From: Nocardioidaceae bacterium
Lineage (GTDB): Bacteria > Actinomycetota > Actinomycetes > Propionibacteriales > Nocardioidaceae
NCBI GenBank assembly: GCA_020438665.1
Contig: JAGQUE010000511.1
Coordinates: 1 to 12,349, forward strand
Direction: 5' to 3'
DNA: 12,349 bases
Of this stretch, positions 1-6,474 are shown in pieces. Made by a program: the position numbers and the translations under genes. The notes below the pieces were generated by a model that saw only the letters and a program-made list of their open reading frames with translations, searched no databases and was not told the DNA's origin. How positions within the stretch are numbered: position 1 is the stretch's first letter; each line of letters starts with the position of its first letter.

Positions 1-1256
1 AGAACGCCGATGCTGATGCTCAACAGCGGACGGACCAAGACCTCGCCAACAAGCAGAACCTCTTGCTCCTGCTCTCGCGGGGATACTGGTCCACCGAGTT
101 CCTCGAGGCAATCACCGCCGCGTACTGGGAGTTCGACCGCCAGGAGGGCGACGACGCCTGGCCTGGCGCCGAGAGCGACGACGCGAAGTACGCACCTGCG
201 CCGACCGGCACCTACCTGACCGACGGCATCCTCGCGCTTACAGCAGCACTGACCGCAAATCCGGAAGCCAGCGCGTGGGCCTTCACCGCCTTCCAGCCAG
301 GCACAGAGACGCTCACGTACGACGACGACGAACACGCCATCGGCAAGTTCACGCACTACCTCTTCTTCGAGCACGAGTTTCCGGGCGGCTCCGACGACGG
401 CAGCGTCGGGATGACAGCGTCACTCACCGCCCTGTCGTCGGCCATCGACGCAACAGCCGACCCCTCCGACGAGTCGGACGCGCCAGCCGGAAGCCCGCTG
501 TCCGACTCACGAGTGCTCGAGGGACTAGCGAACAGCCTGCAGGACCAGAGCGAATGTTCCTGGAACCCGCTCGACTACGGACATTGCGTGGTGGAAGCGC
601 TCGGTGTGGCGTTCGACTGGGTCCAGCGCTGGGGTCACTCGGTGCTCGACATCCTCTCGCTCGCCACGTTCATCCCACCGCCGTTCGACGTCATCGGCAT
701 CGGGGCAGCAGCCACCAACGCGACGTGGTACGCGATCGAGGGCGACTACACGAACGCCGGATTGTCGCTGGCCGTCGCGGTTCCTGGCCTCGTGTTTACC
801 AAGCTCGTGAAGAGTTCCAAGGTCGCCACGAGCGCCAGTGGGGCTGCGGCGGCTGAGAAGGCCGCAGCTGAGGCCGACGAGGTCGCCCGGGTCGCGAACG
901 AGATTCGGACTGCGGTCGGGGCGGAAAGCAGGATCTCCCGGATGGTGACGGCCGATGACCTGCTGCGCCGACCGAATCTTTGGGTGACGACCAAGGCCGA
1001 GATCCGAGACGCGGCGCCCAAGACCGCGGACGGCGACTTCATCGACCCCAACACCGGGCAGATCGTCCCGAGCACCGTCGCTCAGTACGGCCACAAACCG
1101 GGATATGAGTGGCGATGCATCAAAGCGAAGGCACTGAGTCAAGGCTGGACCGTTCAGGCGCTGATCGACTACTTCAACGACCCGGCCATCTACCAGATGG
1201 AAGATCCCGTCTCGAACCAAAGCCACCGCTACGAAGCCGACGTGTGCGCAATCTAG
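1..1256 (+). CDS. Polymorphic toxin with C-terminal GH-E nuclease domain (5' partial)
   Basis: The reading frame is open from the left edge (first full codon at base 3), so the true start lies outside the window; a TTG at 63 is not needed as a start. The visible 417 residues have three parts. An acidic helical region with no family I recognise comes first. Next is a hydrophobic segment at about residues 215-270 (FDVIGIGAAATNATWYA, then GDYTNAGLSLA) that resembles the pre-toxin linker found just before toxin domains. An Ala/Glu-rich helix follows. The last 60 residues carry YGHKPGYEW (G363, H364, E369), a GWT-DYFNDP-YQ-E stretch and NQSHRYE (N405, H408, E411). That is the pattern of the GH-E family of HNH/Endo VII nucleases, toxin tips in many polymorphic toxins. 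Inferred role: a contact-dependent or secreted DNase acting in rival cells. The secretion route is not visible because the N-terminus is missing. The ankyrin-repeat gene 4 bases downstream fits as immunity. Confidence 0.83.
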   Translation, partial: NADADAQQRTDQDLANKQNLLLLLSRGYWSTEFLEAITAAYWEFDRQEGDDAWPGAESDDAKYAPAPTGTYLTDGILALTAALTANPEASAWAFTAFQPGTETLTYDDDEHAIGKFTHYLFFEHEFPGGSDDGSVGMTASLTALSSAIDATADPSDESDAPAGSPLSDSRVLEGLANSLQDQSECSWNPLDYGHCVVEALGVAFDWVQRWGHSVLDILSLATFIPPPFDVIGIGAAATNATWYAIEGDYTNAGLSLAVAVPGLVFTKLVKSSKVATSASGAAAAEKAAAEADEVARVANEIRTAVGAESRISRMVTADDLLRRPNLWVTTKAEIRDAAPKTADGDFIDPNTGQIVPSTVAQYGHKPGYEWRCIKAKALSQGWTVQALIDYFNDPAIYQMEDPVSNQSHRYEADVCAI

Positions 1257-1260
1257 AGCA

Positions 1261-1617
1261 ATGACAACGGTTGAGCCCTCCCCGATGCATGCCGCCGTCA
1301 TGGCCGACGACGTGGCCGCCCTCAAGGACCTTCTGACGCGCGGCGACGCTCCAGACGCCCGCGACCACCTGGGGTTCACGCCGCTTCATCTGGCGGCCCA
1401 GCAGTGGTCAGTCCCCGCAGCGGAGGCGCTACTCGACGCGGGTGCGACGGTGGACGCCGAGAACTCATTCGGCAACACACCCTTATTTGTTGCTGTGTTC
1501 AACTCGAACGGACGAGGCGAGCTTATTGACCTCCTGCGGTCCCACGGCGCTGATCCCTTTCATGCGAACAAGAGTGGTCAGACACCGGTCAGACTCGCGC
1601 GGCTGATCGCCAACTAA
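1261..1617 (+). CDS. Ankyrin-repeat protein, probable immunity protein
   Basis: A 118-residue protein made almost entirely of ankyrin repeats. Repeat 1 spans about residues 6-37 (SPMHAAV, then LKDLLTRG). Repeat 2 spans 38-70 (GFTPLHLAAQ, AEALLDAGATVDAEN). Repeat 3 spans 71-105 (GNTPLFVAV, LIDLLRSHGADPF). A capping half-repeat GQTPVRLARL ends the chain. There is no signal peptide or membrane segment, so it should be cytosolic. The ATG lies 4 bases after the toxin stop, so the two are co-transcribed and probably translationally coupled; no strong ribosome binding site is visible. Ankyrin proteins of this size are a known immunity class next to polymorphic-toxin genes, and binding to the GH-E domain is inferred from position. 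A general protein-binding role cannot be excluded. Confidence 0.85.
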   Translation: MTTVEPSPMHAAVMADDVAALKDLLTRGDAPDARDHLGFTPLHLAAQQWSVPAAEALLDAGATVDAENSFGNTPLFVAVFNSNGRGELIDLLRSHGADPFHANKSGQTPVRLARLIAN

Positions 1618-1659
1618 GACGTCGCGCAGTGGTTCACGGATCTGCGGGAGTAGCTCCGC

Positions 1660-1682
1660 GGTTCCGTCAGAGACACGGAACC
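1660..1682. repeat. Inverted repeat between convergent modules, possible bidirectional terminator
   Basis: GGTTCCGT and ACGGAACC form a perfect 8-bp stem around a 7-base loop. It sits 42 bases after the immunity-gene stop on the plus strand and 69 bases after the HNH-gene stop on the minus strand, where a shared terminator would be expected. There is no T-run on either side, so termination would not be of the classical intrinsic type. I see nothing else in the 134-base gap 1618-1751. Confidence 0.35.
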
Positions 1683-1751
1683 TCGAGCTCGGCACCCGCG
1701 TCAGCGGCGATCACGTCAGACTCCGCCTTGGTTGCTTGCGTCGGGCGACGA

Positions 1752-2276
1752 CTAGAACAGCGCCATCTGCGCCTCGTCGACCGACGCCAGAGCGCGGGCG
1801 ATCCGTTCATCGTCCCAACCGTCGATGACGGCGGCGCGCAGGGCAAGCGAGCGGCGGTACGTCGCCTCTCGGCCCAACAGACGCCCCCGATAGCCGCGGA
1901 CGCCGCGGCGTCCATGCTGGGCGATCCGAGACAGGTTGGCGCCTTGTGTGGACCCCTCGAGGTGATCCAGCAGGGTCCCATCGGCGCGTACGCAGATGGG
2001 GTTGTCGCAGACGACATGCTCGACCACCGGTGGCAGGTCGATCGATTGCCCCTCGGCCAGAGCCCACGCCACCCGGTGCGGTCGTACAACTCGAGGTCGG
2101 CCTGTTGCATCAGATGCGGATATGGCCCAGAAGCGGCCGTATCCGTCGTCCCCGATCGCTCCGGTCCATAGCCAGCAGTCGGTTGCCCGCGGGCCCTTCA
2201 CGACATGCGACCAGAACCGGTCGATCTCGTTCGCCGTCAGGTGCACGTGACCAACCGTAGGCCGCGGCACCGACAC
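1752..2276 (-). CDS. HNH endonuclease-like protein
   Basis: A 174-residue protein with the layout of small phage- and element-borne HNH nucleases. It has CWLWTGAIGDDGYGRFW at residues 34-50, HRVAW at 67-71, then a zinc-knuckle-like core: EHVVCDNPIC at 86-95 (H87, C90, N92, C95) followed by HLEGSTQGANL at 105-115 (H105, N114). These match the conserved positions of the DHLC-N--CVNP-HL--T---N family pattern, so the catalytic site looks intact. The C-terminal 55 residues are Arg-rich then acidic and might contact DNA. The start is GTG at 2276, with further in-frame GTGs at 2270 and 2246; no good ribosome binding site separates them. It is the last gene of the leftward train, 43 bases after the preceding gene. 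It could be a free-standing homing-type nuclease, a DNA-processing enzyme of the element or cargo; the sequence does not decide. Confidence 0.75.
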   Translation of the reverse strand: MSVPRPTVGHVHLTANEIDRFWSHVVKGPRATDCWLWTGAIGDDGYGRFWAISASDATGRPRVVRPHRVAWALAEGQSIDLPPVVEHVVCDNPICVRADGTLLDHLEGSTQGANLSRIAQHGRRGVRGYRGRLLGREATYRRSLALRAAVIDGWDDERIARALASVDEAQMALF

Positions 2277-2319
2277 AATCGCTGGCCCGACCTGGCTATG
2301 ACCCCAGCGGGCGGGTCGG

Positions 2320-3054
2320 TCACGGGCTGAGGTTGGGCGCAGTTTCCGGGACGACGAAGAGGCCCTCCTCGACGGTCGATGTGGGCCGCCGGGCGGGGGC
2401 GCCCGCGTGGAGAGCGCTGGCCTGTAGTGCGGGCGATCGGGTCGCTGCGGGCAGCGGTTCTGGCTGGTGGTCGAGCAGCTCGAGGAGGTCGGCGGGTTCG
2501 TCGTCGACGATGAGTGGGAGCGCTCGTGCGATCGCTGCCTTCTGGCGGTCGCGCAGGTCGCTCAGCGCCCTGATGTGTTTGCCGTAGACGGCGTCCCACT
2601 CGGCTTGAACGATCTGGTGTTCGTCGTCGGAGCTGAAGCGTCTGCGGTGTGGCCAACCGCCGCGTTCGTTGCTGTAGTCCCACCATGTTCGGTTCTCGTC
2701 TCGCTCGGCACGCACCAGCTGGGCCAGCTCATCGCGGAGGTCTGGCGGAAGACTCGCGCCGTACGCCGCGGCTTCAGCCCATGTCACCGTCACGACGACC
2801 GTGGGCTTCATTCGACGCCACGGCTGGGTGCCTTCCGTTGCGCTCTCCGTACCTGCTTCTCGCAGGGCGGCGTAGATCTCGGTGTGGTCCTCGAGACGCA
2901 CCGCCTTGCGGTTGTAGTTGATCCAGCAGCCGGGTTGAGGTGCTGAGCGGCCACCCTCGAAGGTTCCCCGGTCACGGATGCGATCGAGCAGCGCATCGGC
3001 CGCCGTCCCGGCGCCCAACGCTCCGAGCAGCCTCTGTTGGTCTCGGCTCAGCAT
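2320..3054 (-). CDS. Hypothetical protein of the transfer gene train
   Basis: A 244-residue soluble protein I do not recognise. Visible parts are: an N-terminal region of about 60 residues with GCWINYNRKAVRLEDHTEI; a central VVVTVTWAEAAAYGASLP segment followed by an acidic/basic helix with ERDENRTWWDYSNERGGWP; a helix QAEWDAVYGKHIRALSDLRD; and a Pro/Ala-rich tail that looks disordered. There is no signal peptide, transmembrane segment or P-loop. The ATG at 3054 lies 25 bases after the stop of the DnaA-like gene, with only a weak GGGG upstream. Codon use and position support a real gene in the same operon. Overlapping frames on the plus strand are Arg-rich and unconvincing. No function is assigned. 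Confidence 0.7.
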   Translation of the reverse strand: MLSRDQQRLLGALGAGTAADALLDRIRDRGTFEGGRSAPQPGCWINYNRKAVRLEDHTEIYAALREAGTESATEGTQPWRRMKPTVVVTVTWAEAAAYGASLPPDLRDELAQLVRAERDENRTWWDYSNERGGWPHRRRFSSDDEHQIVQAEWDAVYGKHIRALSDLRDRQKAAIARALPLIVDDEPADLLELLDHQPEPLPAATRSPALQASALHAGAPARRPTSTVEEGLFVVPETAPNLSP

Positions 3055-3079
3055 GCCCCGGACTCGATCCAGCGTCGCG

Positions 3080-3781
3080 TTATCGGCCGGGGGCGGCAGC
3101 GACCGTGACCCGCGGGCCGTCCTCGTCGTGACGTCGCGCGGTGTCGTGGCGGGTCTGGTCGAGGGCTGCCAGTTGGAGCGTGGTGCTGCGATCGCTCTGG
3201 GCGACTTCTTCTGCCTGCGGGACTGTGATCGGCTCGGCGTAGTGCTCCTCGAGTTGCGCGACGATGCGGGTGCAGACCGCGTTGAGCCGCGGGTCGTTGG
3301 CGACCTTCTTCTGGGCGTACATGACGGTGGTGTGGTCCCTCCCTCCGAATGCCGCAGCGATCGCGGGGAGTGTCAGTCCTCCGCGGCGGGCCGCGGTCAT
3401 CGCCACCGCTCGCGCGTCGGTCACTGCTCGGTGACGGTCGGCGCTGAGGACGGCGTCGCGGGTGGTGCCGAAGGCCTGTGCCGCCGTCGCGATCGCGATC
3501 GCGCAGACTCCGTCGGGTCCGACGTCGGCCACCTCACCGGTCGCGTTCTCGGTCGCGTTGACCTGGGTGGCCAGGGCGACCGCGAGCGTCCGCAACTGTT
3601 CGTCGCTCATCGCGTTGAGGGTGCGCTGGATCGCGGACTGGTTCGCGTCGGCGACCAGGGCGGCGAACGCGGCGGCATGCTTCGGGCTGAGCCCATCGTC
3701 TGGCCCGGGAATCTCGTCCTCGGGCGTCTGCTGGTTGTCGACGAGTCGCAGTCGTCGGCTGGCGTTGTCTGGCGTGGCCAT
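3080..3781 (-). CDS. DnaA domain-IV-like DNA-binding protein
   Basis: A 233-residue protein carrying the C-terminal DNA-binding domain of the replication initiator DnaA without its AAA+ ATPase. Residues about 91-185 match DnaA domain IV: a helix ending TTRDAVLSADRHRAV, the conserved basic helix ARAVAMTAAR, LPAIAAAFGG, then the signature GGRDHTTVMYA at 146-156, where chromosomal DnaA has the GGRDHTTV box that reads DnaA-box DNA. Residues 1-90 are a low-complexity, helical lead-in (QSAIQRTLNAMSDEQLRTL). No Walker A or B motif is present, so it cannot be a full initiator. The ATG at 3781 was chosen because GAGGTGG (3790-3796) lies 8 bases upstream; the frame stays open further upstream only as shadow of the preceding gene, which stops at 3787. 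Likely roles are binding DnaA-box-like sites in the element for replication, copy control or regulation of transfer; this is inference. Confidence 0.85.
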   Translation of the reverse strand: MATPDNASRRLRLVDNQQTPEDEIPGPDDGLSPKHAAAFAALVADANQSAIQRTLNAMSDEQLRTLAVALATQVNATENATGEVADVGPDGVCAIAIATAAQAFGTTRDAVLSADRHRAVTDARAVAMTAARRGGLTLPAIAAAFGGRDHTTVMYAQKKVANDPRLNAVCTRIVAQLEEHYAEPITVPQAEEVAQSDRSTTLQLAALDQTRHDTARRHDEDGPRVTVAAAPGR

Positions 3782-3786
3782 GAGCG

Positions 3787-4476
3787 CTACCACCTCTCGT
3801 GGATGTCGTCGTCGTTCTTCGGCGAGGTGTCCGGGTTGGTCGGTGTGAGGGTGGCGAGTTCGCCGGCGCGCTCGACGTCGTCCCTGTATCGCTGTGCGCG
3901 GCCGCGGCGCTTCGGGGTGGCGGCGTGGCTCTCGTCGCGTTCGCGCCGGGGCCGGGGCTGATGCTTGCCCGGTTGGCAGCCGTCTCCGAGCCGATCGCGC
4001 AGCCGCTCGAGGAAGCCGGGCAGCGCATAGCGGTGCCAGTCCTCCAACACCGCAGGCGTCACCGCGAAGCTGGTGTAGTAGCGGTTGCACGCTAGGACCG
4101 CGAGGTCGTGCACGAGGTGCGGGTGGGCGGGCCAGCACTCGGGGATGCCGGGGCGGGCCACGTTCCACAGGTGCTGCTCGTTGAGCCACATCGCGACCAG
4201 GTCCAGCCACGCCCACAGTTCCGAACGCATCAGACCGGTGCAGCTGCCCGGGTCCCACGGGCGTGGCATCTGCGCGAGTTCGCGCAGCGCCTCTTCGTCG
4301 GCAGGTGGCTCGATCGAGGCCATCTGCAGCTGTTCCATCGCGGTCCGGATCGTTGGGCCGGGCTCGGGGAAGGGCCAGACCATGAGCCCGACCAGCGGCA
4401 TCATCCCGTTGCCGTTCGGGGCCGCGTTCCCGGCGGCGGCGCGGGTGGCGATCTGGGAGGGGTGCATCGTCGTCAT
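3787..4476 (-). CDS. Hypothetical protein with CWPAHPH and EDWHRYALP motifs
   Basis: A 229-residue soluble protein. The start ATG at 4476 is fixed by an excellent ribosome binding site, GAGGAGA, at 4481-4487. It lies 16 bases after the stop of the coupling ATPase gene. Residues 1-75 are Gly/Ala/Pro-rich with MVWPFPEPG. Residues about 80-165 form a compact domain with ELWAWLDLVAMWLNEQHLW, IPECWPAHPHLVHDLAVLAC and EDWHRYALPGFLERL, rich in conserved-looking Trp, His and Cys. Residues 166-229 are basic and polar and probably disordered. Proteins with this Trp/His pattern occur, to my recollection, in actinobacterial conjugative elements, but I cannot attach a family name. The gene ends 5 bases before the DnaA-like start, so the two are probably coupled. 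No function is assigned; an accessory or adaptor protein for the neighbouring coupling ATPase is possible. Confidence 0.8.
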   Translation of the reverse strand: MTTMHPSQIATRAAAGNAAPNGNGMMPLVGLMVWPFPEPGPTIRTAMEQLQMASIEPPADEEALRELAQMPRPWDPGSCTGLMRSELWAWLDLVAMWLNEQHLWNVARPGIPECWPAHPHLVHDLAVLACNRYYTSFAVTPAVLEDWHRYALPGFLERLRDRLGDGCQPGKHQPRPRRERDESHAATPKRRGRAQRYRDDVERAGELATLTPTNPDTSPKNDDDIHERW

Positions 4477-4480
4477 CGGA

Positions 4481-4487
4481 TCTCCTC
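4481..4487 (-). promoter_or_regulatory. Ribosome binding site of the CWPAHPH-motif gene
   Basis: On the minus strand the bases read GAGGAGA, 4 bases before the ATG at 4476. This selects that ATG over an upstream in-frame start about 160 bases earlier, which would lie inside the coupling-ATPase gene. Confidence 0.75.
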
Positions 4488-4492
4488 GGGGG

Positions 4493-5995
4493 CTACTTGG
4501 GCATCCCGAGCCGCTGACGCGTCTGTGCCACGGGCTCGGTCGGGGCGATCGGCTCACCGGGGTCGCGGCCGGCGACGGTCCGCGCGGTGGATTCCCCGGT
4601 GGACACCGGGGTGATGGGGGCGAGGCCGCGTGCATTCAGACGCGCACGCTTCTGCGCGGCCAGGAGCTCCTTGCCCCGCTTGCCGTCAATGCAGCGGCGC
4701 AGGTTCGCGATGATCGGGTCGTACATCTCTGAGAGGACCAGGGCCTTGCGGGGCTCGATGCGCCGCAGCTCGGCCGGCTCGAGGATAGGCACTCGCCTCG
4801 GGTCCCATGAGCGGTCCATCGCCCCGAACCACTCGTGGCCGCGCTTGGAGTGGCGCAGTTCGGTGTGGGTCGTCGACCCGATCAGGTCGGAGAGCTCCTG
4901 GTAGAAGCGGATGTCCTTGCCACCGCCGAAGACCACCAGGTTGTTGGACAGGCCGTAGATCGTGCGGGCCTCGTCCTCGCCGTAGCAGACCACGAACTGG
5001 CGCCAGGTCTGCGCCGCGAGGATGAACGACAACCCGAGCGCCCGCTCGTTGGCCATTCGGGTCGAGAGGGTCGGGACCGGTGCGGTGGAGGGCAGCTCGT
5101 CCAAGCACGCCAGGAACGAGGGGCACAGGCGGCCGTGCGGGGAGGTCTCCCCCAGCCGCTTGGCCGTGTCGAGGATCTGCTCGGTGACCGCGGTCATCAG
5201 CGGTGACGCACTGGCGTAGGGGTCCTCGCGGCCCAACAGGTAGATGGTTCCGCCGGCGCGGACCAGCGCCTCGAGGTCGGTCGCCGGCCGGGTCGCGGAC
5301 GGCACACACCGCTCCCGGATCGAACGCTGGAAGAACAGGCTCATCGCCTGCTGAACGGTCGTGATGGTGTTCCCCGCGGTGCGCTCGTCGCCGTACAGAG
5401 CGCCGCGCAACAGACCGTCCCACAGTGGCTCAGCGGCCGGGTGGGTGCGCAGGATCTCCTCGGCTTGGGGGTACTCGCGTGGGCTGGAGACCCACATCAG
5501 GACCTCGTCCAGGTTGATCTCGGCGATCGCCGCCGCGTGGAAATAGGCTTGCAGGACTTTCGCGCACTCGCCGGCGTAGAACCGGGCCGCCTGGTCGGAG
5601 GACTGGGCGGTTGCACCCTTGATCGTCCCCGCCGCGAACGCCTTGGCCTGACGCTCGGCGAACATCGCGTTCTGACAGCCCGCGATCGGGTCGACCACGA
5701 GCTCGGGCACACCCGGGGCCAGCCCGAACGGGTCGAGCACCGCCACCGGGCCGACCTTCTGCCGGGCCTCGAGGGTAAGGAACAGGTCCTCCGGCTTGGT
5801 CAGCGTCACCAAGGCCCCGCCCGGCGCATCCAGCAGCGCCGGCACGAGCAGGTCGAGGGTCTTGCCCGAGCCCTGGGGGCCGATCACACAGGTCGTGCGG
5901 TCGTAAGGCACCCACAGCTCGGGGCCTCGGCGCCCGGCCTGGCCGAGTCGCCAGCCGACCTCGTACGGGTCCACGTGCTTCAAGGCGCTGGTCAT
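4493..5995 (-). CDS. VirD4/TraG-type coupling ATPase, soluble part
   Basis: A 500-residue hexameric-motor type ATPase of the T4SS coupling protein class, which docks the DNA substrate at the secretion channel and pumps it. Walker A is GPQGSGKT (39-46). DAPGGALVTLTKPEDL follows, then VAVLDPFGLAPG and a DPIAGC motif at 102-107, all typical of actinobacterial VirD4/TraD proteins. Walker B is FLACLDELPS (294-303, D299/E300). The sensor-like ILAAQTWRQ lies at 325-333. The C-terminal 70 residues are polar. No transmembrane helix is present, whereas VirD4 proteins normally begin with two. The ORF immediately upstream supplies two helices, so the pair looks like a split coupling protein. The ATG at 5995 overlaps the upstream stop in ATGA and has AAGGGG 9 bases upstream; translation further upstream is Arg-rich shadow. 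Next to the VirB4-type ATPase, it places this operon in a conjugative system. Confidence 0.92.
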   Translation of the reverse strand: MTSALKHVDPYEVGWRLGQAGRRGPELWVPYDRTTCVIGPQGSGKTLDLLVPALLDAPGGALVTLTKPEDLFLTLEARQKVGPVAVLDPFGLAPGVPELVVDPIAGCQNAMFAERQAKAFAAGTIKGATAQSSDQAARFYAGECAKVLQAYFHAAAIAEINLDEVLMWVSSPREYPQAEEILRTHPAAEPLWDGLLRGALYGDERTAGNTITTVQQAMSLFFQRSIRERCVPSATRPATDLEALVRAGGTIYLLGREDPYASASPLMTAVTEQILDTAKRLGETSPHGRLCPSFLACLDELPSTAPVPTLSTRMANERALGLSFILAAQTWRQFVVCYGEDEARTIYGLSNNLVVFGGGKDIRFYQELSDLIGSTTHTELRHSKRGHEWFGAMDRSWDPRRVPILEPAELRRIEPRKALVLSEMYDPIIANLRRCIDGKRGKELLAAQKRARLNARGLAPITPVSTGESTARTVAGRDPGEPIAPTEPVAQTRQRLGMPK

Positions 5996-6474
5996 CGCCG
6001 GAATCCCCTTCGGTTGGAGCGGGAGTACAGGTCCGGGCGGATCTGGTTGGCGCGGGCACGCAGCGGCGCCAGCCCGAGCGCCTCGGCCGCCTGGGTCCCG
6101 GTTGCCAGCCCGTGGCGGGATCCAGCGCCGGTCATGTCTCGCATCCACAGCGCGACGACGACGGTGGCGCCGAGCGCCAGCACCTCCCCGACCACGGTGA
6201 GCACCCACATCACGGCGTCGGCCGGAAGCCCGTCGGCGACATCACGGGCAAGCCCGGCACCGAACCGTCCCTGCAGGAGACCTCCGTAGGCGTCGAGGAG
6301 GTGCTCGTTCGGCCACGCGAACTGCCCCGCCGTCACCCAGCCCACGAGCCCCTGGACGACCAAGGGGGTGATGAGGAAGACGAAGACGCCGGCGAGTACG
6401 AACGCGATCGCCAACTCGCCGGCCGAGGGTGTCGTGTTGGAGAACCGGTCGCGCCGGGCTCGCTCCATGCTCAT
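5992..6474 (-). CDS. Two-helix membrane protein, probable membrane subunit of the coupling protein
   Basis: A 160-residue protein. After a basic N-terminus (MSMERARRDR) there is a transmembrane helix at about 20-43 (LAIAFVLAGVFVFLITPLVV). An extracytoplasmic loop of about 45 residues follows (WPNEHLLDAYGG), then a second helix at about 87-110 (VMWVLTVVGEVLALGATVVV). The cytoplasmic tail GLATGTQAAEALGL then IRPDLYSRSNRRG resembles the linker which, in one-piece actinobacterial VirD4/TraD proteins, joins the membrane helices to the ATPase domain. The stop overlaps the coupling ATPase start by 4 bases (ATGA), and its own ATG at 6474 overlaps the stop of the upstream ATPase the same way, so all three are translationally coupled. 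Inferred role: anchoring the VirD4-type ATPase in the inner membrane. A second ATG at 6468 is an alternative start. Confidence 0.82.
   Translation of the reverse strand: MSMERARRDRFSNTTPSAGELAIAFVLAGVFVFLITPLVVQGLVGWVTAGQFAWPNEHLLDAYGGLLQGRFGAGLARDVADGLPADAVMWVLTVVGEVLALGATVVVALWMRDMTGAGSRHGLATGTQAAEALGLAPLRARANQIRPDLYSRSNRRGFRR

Noticed and set aside
525..1379. 284-residue minus-strand frame opposite the toxin gene
   Set aside because: It is Arg/Val-rich without motifs. The plus strand encodes the pre-toxin and GH-E domains and the start of the ankyrin protein.
1667..1751. Minus-strand tail reading AESDVIAADAGAELEVP downstream of the HNH stop, possibly a gene remnant
   Set aside because: The stretch looks protein-like, but the frame upstream overlaps the HNH gene with Arg/Trp-rich noise and has no start, so it is too short to support a pseudogene.
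2978..3961. 327-residue plus-strand frame opposite the DnaA-like gene
   Set aside because: It has low-complexity Arg/Ser/Val composition and lies opposite a gene with the GGRDHTTV signature; it is a shadow frame.
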